Below, in pieces: positions 36,633 to 45,578 of a DNA stretch of 64,000 bases (position 1 is its first letter; every line of letters starts with the position of its first letter). A program made the translations under genes and the position numbers. The notes below the pieces were generated by a model. The model was given only the letters and a program-made list of their open reading frames with translations. It had not been told where the DNA came from and did not search any database. Source of the stretch: Gammaproteobacteria bacterium (lineage in GTDB: Bacteria > Pseudomonadota > Gammaproteobacteria > JABCZS01); NCBI GenBank assembly GCA_013289605.1, contig JABCZS010000007.1, forward strand, positions 1 through 64,000, written 5' to 3'.

Positions 36633-37256
36633 TTGAGTCGAAGAAAAATTGCGCATCGCTTTCGTGGTTTCTTACCTGTCGTCATAGACGTAGAAACGGC
36701 TGGCTTTAACTGCCAAACGGATGCATTGTTGGAGCTTGCGGCAATTGAAGTGGATTATGACGAGAATAATCGTCTAGTCACAACGAACACTCATCATTAC
36801 CACATAGAACCCTTTCCTGGTGCTAATCTTGAACCTTCGGCATTAAGCTTTTTGGGCGTTGATCCGGGTCATCCGTTTCGTTTTGCTGTGGCAGAAAAAG
36901 ATGCACTGGGCGATTTATTCGATCATATCAACATCGCTATCAAAACACACCATTGTCAGCGGGCGATTTTAGTCGGGCATAATGCTTTTTTTGATCTGAC
37001 TTTTTTGCAAGCAGCCACCGAACGTTGTGGCTTAAAAAACAGCCCTTTTCATCGTTTTACGACTCTGGATACCGCAAGTCTAGGCGCACTCATCTATGGA
37101 CAAACCGTATTAGCCCGCGCGCTCAAAGCAGCGCATATTCCTTTTGACAGTAAACAAGCCCACTCTGCGCTGTATGACACCGAGGCTACAGCGCAGTTGT
37201 TTTGCAAAATTGTCAATGCGTGGGATGAAATATCGCCTAGGACTCAAAACCTATAG
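36633..37256 (+). CDS. rnt: ribonuclease T
   Basis: 207 residues, DEDDh 3'-5' exoribonuclease that trims tRNA and other stable RNA ends. ExoI is VVIDVETAG (Asp19, Glu21), ExoII HNAFFDLTF, ExoIII HSALYDTEAT (His177, Asp182). The start HRFRGFLPVVIDVET is typical of RNase T. Translation begins at TTG with TAGGGA seven bases upstream; no better ATG exists. It overlaps the convergent peroxiredoxin gene by six bases at the stops. Confidence 0.95.
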   Translation: MSRRKIAHRFRGFLPVVIDVETAGFNCQTDALLELAAIEVDYDENNRLVTTNTHHYHIEPFPGANLEPSALSFLGVDPGHPFRFAVAEKDALGDLFDHINIAIKTHHCQRAILVGHNAFFDLTFLQAATERCGLKNSPFHRFTTLDTASLGALIYGQTVLARALKAAHIPFDSKQAHSALYDTEATAQLFCKIVNAWDEISPRTQNL

Positions 37257-37862
37257 CTTATCGGCATGTTCCGCTAAATAGCTCGCCACCCCTGCTGGGC
37301 TGGCCGTCATGCCTTTTTCGCCTTTTTTCCAACCGGCAGGACAGACTTCACCATGCGCTTCGTGGAATTGTAAAGCATCGACTAAGCGGATGAGTTCATC
37401 GATATTGCGTCCCAGCGGCAGATCGTTAATCATTTGGACGCGTACTGAACCTTTCTTATCAATCAACACAGCGGCGCGGAATGCTACACCGATTTCTGGA
37501 TGCTCTACCCCATAATCTTTAGCAATTTTATGGTTAATATCGGCGACTAACGCATAATTCACCTGACCGATTCCGCCTTTATCTACAGGCGTATCGCGCC
37601 AGGCTTTATGGGTAAAATGAGAATCGATAGAAATACCAATGACTTCTACGTTGCGGGCTTTAAATTGATCCATACGCTTATCTAGGGCAATCAGCTCGGA
37701 GGGGCACACAAACGTAAAATCTAAGGGATAAAAGAATAACAAGGCATATTTATCTTTAATGGTTTCATTTAAATTAAATTTACCGACAATTTCGCCGTTT
37801 TGATTAATGGCCGGGGCGGTAAAATCAGGGGCTTGATTGCCGACTAACACTTGATGACTCAT
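37251..37862 (-). CDS. 2-Cys peroxiredoxin (AhpC/Prx1 type)
   Basis: 203 residues from ATG 37862, which has GAGGAG seven bases before it. It reduces peroxides. Peroxidatic Cys53 is in PLDFTFVCPSE and resolving Cys174 in HGEVCPAGW, both as in the typical 2-Cys group. No ahpF neighbours it, so thioredoxin may be the reductant. It faces away from bfd with a Fur-box-like site between them, which suggests shared iron-dependent control. Confidence 0.95.
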   Translation of the reverse strand: MSHQVLVGNQAPDFTAPAINQNGEIVGKFNLNETIKDKYALLFFYPLDFTFVCPSELIALDKRMDQFKARNVEVIGISIDSHFTHKAWRDTPVDKGGIGQVNYALVADINHKIAKDYGVEHPEIGVAFRAAVLIDKKGSVRVQMINDLPLGRNIDELIRLVDALQFHEAHGEVCPAGWKKGEKGMTASPAGVASYLAEHADKL

Positions 37863-37887
37863 AGGAAACTCCTCGTTTATTTTAATT

Positions 37888-37906
37888 GACAATGATTCTT
37901 ATTTGC
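37888..37906. promoter_or_regulatory. Fur-box-like site
   Basis: GACAATGATTCTTATTTGC matches about 13 of 19 positions of the Fur consensus GATAATGATAATCATTATC by eye. It lies between the divergent peroxiredoxin and bfd genes, where Fur could control both. Confidence 0.5.
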
Positions 37907-37951
37907 ATTTATAATAACAGAATAGAATACTTAATATCAAGGGCTTATACC

Positions 37952-38149
37952 ATGTATGTCTGTATTTGTAATGCAATTACTGATAAAGAAATCCGCCAGG
38001 CTGTCTGTCAAGGCAGTAAGTGCTTGAATAGTCTACAAAAAAAATTACCCGTCGGCACCGAGTGCGGGAGCTGTAGTTGTCTTGCTAAACAACTGATAGC
38101 CGATACCTTAGATGAGCTTGAAAATTCCCGTAATAATCAGGTCGCTTAA
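37952..38149 (+). CDS. bfd: bacterioferritin-associated ferredoxin
   Basis: 65 residues from ATG 37952. Cys4, Cys6, Cys38 and Cys41 (YVCICN and ECGSCSC) fall exactly where E. coli Bfd holds its [2Fe-2S] cluster. Bfd delivers electrons to bacterioferritin to release stored iron. bfr follows 82 bases downstream with its own promoter, and a Fur-box-like site lies upstream, as expected for a gene induced under iron shortage. Confidence 0.95.
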   Translation: MYVCICNAITDKEIRQAVCQGSKCLNSLQKKLPVGTECGSCSCLAKQLIADTLDELENSRNNQVA

Positions 38150-38168
38150 TCCTCTCCTCACTTAATCC

Positions 38169-38196
38169 TTGACACGCTCACTCAGGCCTTTAAACT
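38169..38196 (+). promoter_or_regulatory. bfr promoter
   Basis: TTGACA (38169-38174), 16-base spacer, TAAACT (38191-38196), followed by an AAGGAG ribosome site (38220-38225) before bfr. Confidence 0.55.
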
Positions 38197-38231
38197 AGGC
38201 ACACAGTACAATACCCATCCAAGGAGCTATC

Positions 38232-38699
38232 ATGCAAGGGGATAAAACCGTTATTCGTCATCTTAATACCGTACTCGGTAATGAACTCGTCGCCATTAAT
38301 CAATACCTTTTACACTCACGGATGTTTAATCATTGGGGTTTAGATAAATTAGGCGCAAAAGAATATGAAGAATCCATAGATGAAATGAAGCATGCCGATC
38401 AACTGATTGCGCGCATTTTATTTTTAGATGGTTTACCTAATTTGCAAGATTATGGAAAATTACTCATAGGCGAAAATACGCTTGAAGCCTTGCAATGTGA
38501 TCTCAAAGTGGAACACAAAGCGATTGCTGATCTTAAGGTTGCGATTGCCTATTGCGAAACGGTGCAAGATTATGCCTCACGCGATCTACTCAGTGCAATT
38601 TTAACCAGCGAAGAATCTCATGTAGATTGGATAGAAACGCAATTAGATTTAATTGGTCGTATTGGAATAGAAATGTATCAGCAGGCTTATATTGTTTAA
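38232..38699 (+). CDS. bfr: bacterioferritin
   Basis: 155 residues, normal length. It forms a 24-subunit iron store. Ferroxidase residues Glu18, Glu51, His54, Glu94, Glu127 and His130 and the haem ligand Met52 are all in the standard places (DEMKHADQLI, SEESHVDWIE). Preceded by its own promoter and the bfd gene, its electron donor. Confidence 0.97.
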   Translation: MQGDKTVIRHLNTVLGNELVAINQYLLHSRMFNHWGLDKLGAKEYEESIDEMKHADQLIARILFLDGLPNLQDYGKLLIGENTLEALQCDLKVEHKAIADLKVAIAYCETVQDYASRDLLSAILTSEESHVDWIETQLDLIGRIGIEMYQQAYIV

Positions 38700-38745
38700 T
38701 GATGGGGCGGTTGTTTTAAGTAGTGATTAGTGTTTGTGTTCAGTG

Positions 38746-38794
38746 AAATCCCCCCCCGGACGCAGCGTCCGGCCCCCTTTACAAAGGGGGCAAG
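38746..38794. repeat. REP-like unit, reverse orientation
   Basis: AAATCCCCCCCC, then GGACGCAGCGTCC stem, then CCCCCTTTACAAAGGGGG and CAAG: one full two-hairpin unit between bfr and the convergent histone-fold gene. Confidence 0.8.
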
Positions 38795-38816
38795 AGGCGC
38801 AGAGGGAAATTGCTGA

Positions 38817-39008
38817 CTATTCAGTAAAATCTTTATCCATCACTGTTTTGCGACCGTCTTTACGTGCAGAGGCTATCGCTTGATCGCATAAACGACGGAC
38901 AATCTCTGATATCTTAGGCGCAACTGTGCCCGCAGTATTCATTTCTGATTGACTACGGATGTAATCTTTTAATTTTGAAACAACAACCAATACTTCTTGT
39001 TCACTCAT
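38817..39008 (-). CDS. small bacterial histone-fold protein
   Basis: 63 residues from ATG 39008 (AAGGA seven bases before). The second half, EIVRRLCDQAIASARKDGRK then TVMDKDF, reads like the long central helix and the RKT-loop-D element of archaeal histones (compare EAIKLARHAGRKTIKAEDI). Arg53-Lys54-Thr55 and Asp60 are present. The protein stops just after, so the third helix is almost absent, as described for the alpha3-truncated (face-to-face) histone group in bacteria and archaea. It likely forms small oligomers that may bind DNA. Single gene; recJ follows on the same strand. Confidence 0.65.
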   Translation of the reverse strand: MSEQEVLVVVSKLKDYIRSQSEMNTAGTVAPKISEIVRRLCDQAIASARKDGRKTVMDKDFTE

Positions 39009-39120
39009 GATGTCATCCTTTTTCATAGTTTAATAACTTATTCCCAGCGGTATAAGACTTAAGTCCCTATAGCCTAGACTAATTTACTTAAAAGAACAAC
39101 GCTTAAATCGCGGCAAAAAT

Positions 39121-40866
39121 TCACACGTCTGCCGTTTCATGCGCGCAACTGGTCTGTAAATGTTCAATTAATAATTGCAATTTTTTTTGACCTCGAAATT
39201 CATTAATGTTTAAGCGATAAACCGCTCTCACCCGATGCTGTGCTTTAGGCCAGGTATTAAAATCGACAAAAAAGGCAATGGCATCTAATACCAAATCGGA
39301 ATCAACCGGCTGTAATTGACATTTCACATGCGCATTAGATAATATCTGCTGGTTTAAGATTTCAAACTCACCGTCAAAAAGGGGCTCAGAACAAGCTTGC
39401 CCCCAAGGTCCTGCCTGTTGTAAAAGTTCTGCAAGCGTAAGCGAAAAATCTTGTGTATGAAGTGGGCCATCGGTTTCGACAAATCCTTGTAATTGCATGG
39501 GACTGATGATTTGGCTGACCTCATGTTCAAAGCGTGCTTTGAAAGCGATAAAATCAGCAGGCAAAATACTTAAGCCTGCGGCCATCGCGTGCCCACCAAA
39601 TTTCATAATCAGCTGCGGATCATGCACGGCAATCTGCTCGAGCAGATCACGGATATGTAGCCCGGAAATGGATCGCGCGGAACCTTTTAATTCCTGGTCA
39701 CTGACTTTTGCAAAACAAACGACTGGCCGTTGCAAGCGCTCTTTCATGCGGCCTGCTAAAATGCCCACCACACCTTGGTGCCAATCGGGATCATATAAAC
39801 ACAAACCCGCGGGCAGTTTATCCCGATCGCCTAGGGCGATTTTATCCACCATCACCATCGCTTCGTCTTTCATTTGCGCTTCTAAGCTGCGGCGTTGCTG
39901 ATTCAAGGTATCGAGTTGCATCGCCATATCAATGGCACTCGTTAAATTTTCCGACATTAAACAATGGATCCCCAATGCCATATCTTGCAAACGTCCGGCG
40001 GCATTTAAGCGTGGCGCCAATGCAAAACCTAAATCGCTCGCTGTTATTTTTTCAGCAACGCGCTGTGCCACTTGCAACAACGCTTTAATCCCAGTACAGG
40101 CTTTTCCTGCTTTAATGCGCGCTAAACCTTGATAAACCAAAATACGATTATTTTCATCCAAAGGCACCACATCTGCGATCGTGCCTAGCGCCACTAAATC
40201 CAATAATTCCGCTAAATTAGGCTCAGGAATTTTGTCATTAAACCAATGGATGCGGCGTAATTGCGCGCGCAAGGCTAACATCACATAAAAAATAACCCCG
40301 ACCCCCGCTAAATTTTTACTCTTGAAGTGATCGCCCACTTGATTGGGATTTACGATCGCATGGGCTTTGGGCAATATGTCAGGCGGTAAATGGTGATCGG
40401 TGATTAATACTTTAATCCCCAGCGCATAGGCCGCATCGACCCCTTGCACGCTGGAAATACCATTATCGACCGTGATAATTAAATCCGGGGTGAACTGTTT
40501 TGCCACGGCCACGATTTCAGGGGTTAAACCATAGCCAAACTCAAAGCGATTAGGGACTAAAAAATCCACATGCTTAGCCCCCATCGCGGTTAATGCCCGC
40601 AGGCCTAAGGCGACGCTGGTTGCGCCATCGGCATCAAAATCACCGATGAGTAGCATGCGTTTTTGCTGAGTTAAGGCCTCAGTCAATAAGGCTACCGCAT
40701 CTTCTATGCCCATCAAGGCGTCAAACGGCAATAAGCCTCGCAGGCTACGCTCTAGCGACTCGGCTCTAATTCCACGGCTCGCATAAATGCGGGCTAAGAC
40801 GGGATGTAATTGCGAAAAATCTTTATTTATTGGCAAAATTGCGCGTCGGATGATGTTTTTTTGCAT
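39121..40866 (-). CDS. recJ: single-stranded-DNA exonuclease RecJ
   Basis: 581 residues, full length. A 5'-3' exonuclease on single-stranded DNA for recombination and repair. DHH-family motifs: GDFDADGATS at about 75-84, VDNGISS, TDHHLPP, and the DHHA1 GGHAMAAGLS near 415. A C-terminal OB-type domain follows. It starts about 100 bases from the REP cluster at 40.9 kb. Confidence 0.96.
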   Translation of the reverse strand: MQKNIIRRAILPINKDFSQLHPVLARIYASRGIRAESLERSLRGLLPFDALMGIEDAVALLTEALTQQKRMLLIGDFDADGATSVALGLRALTAMGAKHVDFLVPNRFEFGYGLTPEIVAVAKQFTPDLIITVDNGISSVQGVDAAYALGIKVLITDHHLPPDILPKAHAIVNPNQVGDHFKSKNLAGVGVIFYVMLALRAQLRRIHWFNDKIPEPNLAELLDLVALGTIADVVPLDENNRILVYQGLARIKAGKACTGIKALLQVAQRVAEKITASDLGFALAPRLNAAGRLQDMALGIHCLMSENLTSAIDMAMQLDTLNQQRRSLEAQMKDEAMVMVDKIALGDRDKLPAGLCLYDPDWHQGVVGILAGRMKERLQRPVVCFAKVSDQELKGSARSISGLHIRDLLEQIAVHDPQLIMKFGGHAMAAGLSILPADFIAFKARFEHEVSQIISPMQLQGFVETDGPLHTQDFSLTLAELLQQAGPWGQACSEPLFDGEFEILNQQILSNAHVKCQLQPVDSDLVLDAIAFFVDFNTWPKAQHRVRAVYRLNINEFRGQKKLQLLIEHLQTSCAHETADV

Positions 40867-40913
40867 AAATGTCCTTATTTACGATGATTTTTTTGGGTGT
40901 GTGAATAATATTA

Positions 40914-41072
40914 AAGATCGTAAAATCCCCCCGTCCGACCCCCTTTACAAAGCTGAATCTACTACACAAATAGTCTGTAAAGGAGGCTGGCCGTAGAAGT
41001 GGAGAGATCGATAGGCTTGCCCCCTTTGTAAAGGGGGCCGGACGCTTCGTCCGGGGGGATTTTAGCGATCTT
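40914..41072. repeat. inverted REP pair
   Basis: Arms AAGATCGTAAAATCCCCCCG and CGGGGGGATTTTAGCGATCT enclose two unequal REP units. The left unit has decayed (CCCCCTTTACAAAGCTGAAT); the right is intact with GGACGCTTCGTCC. It is the same type of composite as at 61683-61852. Confidence 0.75.
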
Positions 41073-41151
41073 AACATGCACAATGAATTTTATATTAAAT
41101 CTTAACACTTACAAAATTTAAAACAGAGTATTGATGTGATAACAGAAATCC

Positions 41152-41199
41152 AAAAATCCCCCCGGCCGAAACGGCCGCCCCCTTTACAAAGGGGGCAAA
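41152..41199. repeat. REP-like unit, reverse orientation
   Basis: AAAAATCCCCCCGGCCGAAA then CGGCCGCCCCCTTTACAAAG and GGGGCAAAG: a third unit in the 490-base gap between recJ and the CorC-type gene. The remainder, 41200-41358, shows no gene or promoter that I can support. Confidence 0.75.
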
Positions 41200-41358
41200 G
41201 CTCATCTGCCTCCCTGCTTGCCATCTTAAATTGATTGTTAACTCGCAAATGGATCAAGAGACAGCTTTACCAAAAGGGGGAAGCCCATCCCCCGCTTGAT
41301 TCTTATCTCAATATTTGCTACAAGATACCATTCTATTGTCAATAAAGGCACGTGTACT

Positions 41359-42639
41359 TTGCAACATTTACCCATTATTCTGTCCATCATTATTTTAGTT
41401 CTGTTACTGTGTTGTTCTGCCTTCTTTTCCGCTTCTGAAACAGCGATGATGACGTTGAATCGTTACCGCCTGCGTCACTTGGCTAAATCACGCAAAAATA
41501 AAAGTGCCCAGCGCGCCGAGCGCTTACTAAAGCGTCCAGACCGCTTGTTAGGCACCATTCTGATTGGCAATACCTTCAGCAACATTCTGGCTTCTGCGCT
41601 CGCGACCGTGGTGGCTGTACAAGTGATGGGCGAAGTCGGGGCTATCGTCTCGGCCATCCTGTTAACACTTGTCGTGCTGATTTTTGGCGAAATTATGCCT
41701 AAAACCATAGCCGCGCATTACCCTGAGCGTCTTGCCTTTATCTTGTGTTGGCCTTTAGGCTGGATTTTCGTATTACTGTATCCCTTTGTGATTTTAACCA
41801 ATGCCGTCGTCAACGGTTTGCTTTATTTGGTCGGCATGAAAAAACCCGCCTTAGGTGCCGAGCACGTCACGATAGAGGAGTTGCGCACCATAGTCTCGGA
41901 ACACAGTAAAAGTATCCCGACCCAAAGTAAGAATTTCCTCTTAGGTCTTATTGATCTCAAAGGCATGACCGTAGATGAAATCATGGTGCCGCGTAATGAA
42001 ATCGCGGGGATAGACTTGACTGAAGATTGGGTCAACATCAGCATGCAACTTGCGCGCAGCCAGCACACCCGTTTACCTTTATTTAAAGACACCATAGATG
42101 ATGTCACGGGCATGTTACACATGCGGGATCTGGTTTCTTTATTCAATAAATCTGACTTTAACAAAGAGGGTTTAATCGGCGCGGCTGAAGAAAGCTATTT
42201 TATCCCCGCGGGCACATCGCTCATGACACAGTTAATGAATTTTCAAAGCAATAAAAAACGTATCGGTTTAGTGGTCGATGAATACGGCGATATTCAAGGT
42301 TTAGTGACACTAGAAGATATTTTAGAAGAAGTCATCGGTAAATATACCACCGATACCGGATCTGAAAATAAACTCATCCATCCACAAGAAGACGGAAGTT
42401 TTGTGATTGATGGCGGCATGGCTATCCGAGAACTTAATCGAATGATGAGTTGGGAATTACCGACTGAAGGCGCGAAAACCTTAAATGGCGCCGTGGTCGA
42501 ATATTTAGAGATCATCCCTCATCCCGGGACTTGTTTACGGTTGAATGGTTATCCGTTAGAAGTATTAGCGGTCAAAGACAATAAAATCGAAACGGTTAAG
42601 ATTATTCCTGGTTTGCGACAAATTGAATTACATGATTAA
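41359..42639 (+). CDS. CNNM/CorC-type transporter-associated protein (YfjD-like)
   Basis: About 426 residues from TTG 41359, where the N terminus matches YfjD; an earlier TTG (41296) would give 447. The DUF21/CNNM membrane domain (SASETAMMTLNRYRLRHLA, EIMPKTIAAHYPE) covers about 1-170, two CBS domains follow (VDEIMVPRNEI, VDEYGDIQGLVTLEDILEEV), and a CorC_HlyC domain ends it. The family is tied to magnesium or cobalt export; direct transport is not proven for this protein. Stops overlap the convergent Mth938-like gene by 12 bases. Confidence 0.88.
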   Translation: MQHLPIILSIIILVLLLCCSAFFSASETAMMTLNRYRLRHLAKSRKNKSAQRAERLLKRPDRLLGTILIGNTFSNILASALATVVAVQVMGEVGAIVSAILLTLVVLIFGEIMPKTIAAHYPERLAFILCWPLGWIFVLLYPFVILTNAVVNGLLYLVGMKKPALGAEHVTIEELRTIVSEHSKSIPTQSKNFLLGLIDLKGMTVDEIMVPRNEIAGIDLTEDWVNISMQLARSQHTRLPLFKDTIDDVTGMLHMRDLVSLFNKSDFNKEGLIGAAEESYFIPAGTSLMTQLMNFQSNKKRIGLVVDEYGDIQGLVTLEDILEEVIGKYTTDTGSENKLIHPQEDGSFVIDGGMAIRELNRMMSWELPTEGAKTLNGAVVEYLEIIPHPGTCLRLNGYPLEVLAVKDNKIETVKIIPGLRQIELHD

Positions 42640-42996
42640 TAAGGCCGCCAAGACTCTGCGTCCTTCGTTTGCCAGTAAATTATAGGTTCGACACGCGGCC
42701 CGCGTGTTCATGGTCTCTATCCCCATGTGTTTATCATAAAAAAGAGTCAGTTGCTGGGCTGTCAATGGATAATGCACCGCACCTGTGCCTATTAACACCA
42801 CATCACAGTCCTCTCGCAACAGCATCAGCAGCGCTTCATCATTGATATCGGCAAAGGTCATGACCGGCCAAGGTTCGACAGAAACCGGCGTTAAAATAAG
42901 TGATTGCGTATATTCTATGTCAGCGATGACCACAGAGTGTTCGTCATAGGCATTGACTAGGATTTGAGTTGCCGGAATATCTTCTGAAAGTTGCAT
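42628..42996 (-). CDS. Mth938-like domain protein (DUF498)
   Basis: 122 residues with the Mth938/Xcc1710 fold signature: CDVVLIGTGAVHYPL, then HMGIETMNTRAACRTYNLLA and EGRRVLAALLI. Bacterial members have no proven activity; an animal relative (NDUFAF3) helps assemble respiratory complex I. It is divergent from ffh with about 70 bases between. Confidence 0.88.
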   Translation of the reverse strand: MQLSEDIPATQILVNAYDEHSVVIADIEYTQSLILTPVSVEPWPVMTFADINDEALLMLLREDCDVVLIGTGAVHYPLTAQQLTLFYDKHMGIETMNTRAACRTYNLLANEGRRVLAALLIM

Positions 42997-43068
42997 GTTT
43001 ACCTCTTAAATTTTACTTTATTTTCTGCTTATGTCATCATCACGACCAGTTATCCTTGCGAGGTCTTT

Positions 43069-44436
43069 ATGTTTGATAATCTCAGTCAGCGACTCCAGCA
43101 AACCGTTGCCCAGCTTACCGGAAAAGGCCGGTTAACTGAAGATAATATTCAAGAAGCCTTACGCAATGTGCGTATTGCCCTGCTCGAAGCCGATGTCGCC
43201 CTGCCGGTCGTTAAAGATTTTTTAGAGACCGTTAAATCCCGCGCCATAGGCGCTGAAATCACTCAAACACTTAACCCAGGCCAAGCCTTTATTAAAGTGG
43301 TGAGTGATGAACTCACCGCCCTAATGGGCACGGCTAATTCTACGCTGAATTTAAAAGCCCAGCCACCGGTAGTTATTTTAATGGCAGGGTTACAAGGCTC
43401 AGGGAAAACGACTACGGCGGCTAAATTAGCAAAACTCCTGATTGATCAGGAAAAGAAAACCGTAATGCTAGTCAGCTGCGATGTGTATCGCCCGGCTGCG
43501 ATCAAACAACTTGAAACATTAGCGCTGCAACTCAATACTCCCTTTTTTGCAAGTCATAGTCATGAAGATCCCGCCACCATTGCCAAAGCCGCTTTAACCG
43601 CCGCATCAAATCAAGGCTGCGACGTATTGATAGTGGATACCGCAGGACGCCTGCATATCGATACCGACATGATGCAAGAAATTAAAACCTTGCATGGAGT
43701 GATGCAACCCACCGAAACCTTATTTGTCGTTGATAGCATGACCGGCCAAGATGCCGCAAATACCGCGAAGGCCTTTAACGATGCCCTACCCTTAACTGGG
43801 GTGATCCTCACGAAAACCGACGGCGATGCCAGAGGCGGTGCTGCGCTTTCCATACGCCAAATCACCGGTAAGCCGATTAAATTTATCGGCGTGGGCGAGA
43901 AAATTGATGCGCTTGAAGCGTTTCATCCGGATCGTATGGCCAACCGCATTTTGGGGATGGGCGATGTCCTCACCTTAGTGGAAGAAGCCAAACGGAAAAT
44001 TGATGAGAAACAAGCGCAAAAAGTTGCGAAAAAAATACAAAAAGGCCAATTCGATTTACAAGATTTCCGCGACCAACTCAAACAAATGCAAGACATGGGT
44101 GGCATGGGTAGTTTATTAAAGAAATTACCTATGGGCCTCAAATTACCGCAAAGTGCAGTGGATGATAAAATGTTTGTCCAATTTACTGCCATGATTGATT
44201 CCATGACCCTACAAGAGCGCCGTTACCCTGCGCTGATTAAAGGTTCGCGCAAAATCCGCATCGCGCAAGGCTCGGGTACGCAAGTGCCAGATGTCAATCG
44301 TATGTTAAAACAATTTATGCAAATGGAAAAAATGTTGAAAAAATTCAATAAAAAAGGCAGCATGAAAAATATGATGCGTCAGATGCAAGGCATGATGCCC
44401 CCAGGCGGCATGCCCGGAGGTCTACCTCCTTTTTAG
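43069..44436 (+). CDS. ffh: signal recognition particle protein
   Basis: 455 residues from ATG 43069, where MFDNLSQRLQ is the usual start and GCGAGG precedes it. GTPase that with 4.5S RNA targets nascent membrane proteins. N domain 1-90, G domain with GSGKTTT near 109, DTAGRLHID and TKTDGDARGG, then the Met-rich M domain (about 325 to the end) with the conserved RIAQGSGT RNA-binding segment. Confidence 0.98.
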   Translation: MFDNLSQRLQQTVAQLTGKGRLTEDNIQEALRNVRIALLEADVALPVVKDFLETVKSRAIGAEITQTLNPGQAFIKVVSDELTALMGTANSTLNLKAQPPVVILMAGLQGSGKTTTAAKLAKLLIDQEKKTVMLVSCDVYRPAAIKQLETLALQLNTPFFASHSHEDPATIAKAALTAASNQGCDVLIVDTAGRLHIDTDMMQEIKTLHGVMQPTETLFVVDSMTGQDAANTAKAFNDALPLTGVILTKTDGDARGGAALSIRQITGKPIKFIGVGEKIDALEAFHPDRMANRILGMGDVLTLVEEAKRKIDEKQAQKVAKKIQKGQFDLQDFRDQLKQMQDMGGMGSLLKKLPMGLKLPQSAVDDKMFVQFTAMIDSMTLQERRYPALIKGSRKIRIAQGSGTQVPDVNRMLKQFMQMEKMLKKFNKKGSMKNMMRQMQGMMPPGGMPGGLPPF

Positions 44437-44488
44437 TTTAAATTGAATCTTTAATAATCACTACAACAACCCACAAGGATCTAAAACT

Positions 44489-44983
44489 ATGCGTATTCTC
44501 ACTTATTTGGCGGCAGTTTTATTTTTGTTAGTGGGCTGCAGCGATGAAAGTAATCAGGACGCTAAAACCCCAGCTGCGCCTACCCCACTTAATTTTGTCA
44601 TGGTAAGCGAAGGAAGCACGAGTGGCATCAAAGCAGATATGACCAGCGTCTATAAATTAGATACGCCTGACAGTTGGCAAAAATTCTGGCATGAACATCA
44701 TCAAAATATGGAGCCGCAAGCGCCTGCCCCCACTATAGACTTTAACAAAGACATGGTCATTGCTATCGTCGATACCGACCAACCCAGCAGTGGTTATCAA
44801 CTCTCTATTGATCAACTTCAAGCCGTGGACCAAAACTTATATGTGTTCGCAACCCGCACCCAACCCGGTGCCGGCTGTGTCAGCTTAGGCATGATTTCAC
44901 AGCCGTTTGTGATTTTACAAGTGCCTAAATCTGATCTTATTCCCCAATTACGTTTAACCACTAAAACCGTAGCGTGCAATTAA
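44489..44983 (+). CDS. lipoprotein with PrcB-like C-terminal domain
   Basis: 164 residues. The signal peptide ends in a lipobox LVGC with Cys17, so it is probably anchored in the inner or outer membrane. The second half (DKDMVIAIVDTDQPSSGYQL in outline, then ATRTQPGAGCVSLGMISQPF) resembles the PrcB C-terminal domain, which in other bacteria partners a secreted protease. The stop overlaps the ATG of the retropepsin-like gene as TAATG, so the two are coupled; it is the first gene of the RimK-type operon. Confidence 0.7.
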   Translation: MRILTYLAAVLFLLVGCSDESNQDAKTPAAPTPLNFVMVSEGSTSGIKADMTSVYKLDTPDSWQKFWHEHHQNMEPQAPAPTIDFNKDMVIAIVDTDQPSSGYQLSIDQLQAVDQNLYVFATRTQPGAGCVSLGMISQPFVILQVPKSDLIPQLRLTTKTVACN

Positions 44984-45567
44984 TGAGTCGGGGTAAGCTT
45001 AAAATTAAACCGGCGTTCGTTGGGCTGATGCTGTTGCTAATGCTTGCAAGTGGTGCGAGTGTTGCCGATATCCACTTAAATATTGTCGGTCGCGCAGAAA
45101 CCGGCAAATTAATGGACCAAGAGGTAGAAATTAAAATCAAAATGGACACGGGTGCTAAAACCGCAGCCTTAAGTGCTCATGACATTAAAATTTTTGATAA
45201 AGAAGATGAAAAATGGGTCAGCTTTATCATAGACAGCACTCATTTTAAAGCAGAACATCGTTTTTCCTACCCCTTAAAGCGTATGGTGCGCATCAAAAAG
45301 CGTCAAGAGGACATACAGAAAACCGGACAAACTTTTGAAAATCGTCCTGTGATTGAAATGGATCTGTGCTTAAATAATGAGATCGAACGCATAGAAGTCA
45401 GTCTCAATGATCGCTCAAATTTTCTCTATCCGATGTTATTAGGCCGCACGGCCATGGAACAATTCGCCATATTGATCGATCCTAGCGCTATTTATACCAC
45501 TACGCCGCAATGCAAACAGACGAGAGCCTCTGAAACAGCTGAAATAGCCGAAACAGAAGCTTTATAG
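44983..45567 (+). CDS. retropepsin-like protein (RimK-associated, 'ATP-dependent zinc protease' family)
   Basis: 194 residues. A hydrophobic N terminus (FVGLMLLLMLASGASVAD) is a signal or anchor, so the domain is outside the cytoplasm. DTGAKTAALSAH at about 55-66 is the aspartic-protease motif of the DUF785 family, and FLYPMLLGRTAMEQFAILID is the second conserved block. The database name 'ATP-dependent zinc protease' is not supported by the fold, which is pepsin-like. Second gene in the operon; a TTG-start gene follows after 11 bases. Confidence 0.82.
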   Translation: MSRGKLKIKPAFVGLMLLLMLASGASVADIHLNIVGRAETGKLMDQEVEIKIKMDTGAKTAALSAHDIKIFDKEDEKWVSFIIDSTHFKAEHRFSYPLKRMVRIKKRQEDIQKTGQTFENRPVIEMDLCLNNEIERIEVSLNDRSNFLYPMLLGRTAMEQFAILIDPSAIYTTTPQCKQTRASETAEIAETEAL

Positions 45568-45578
45568 GAATAACTATT

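Noticed and set aside
40787-41083. Short frames on both strands at the recJ upstream gap
   Set aside because: They consist of REP sequence and the recJ 5' end read in other frames.
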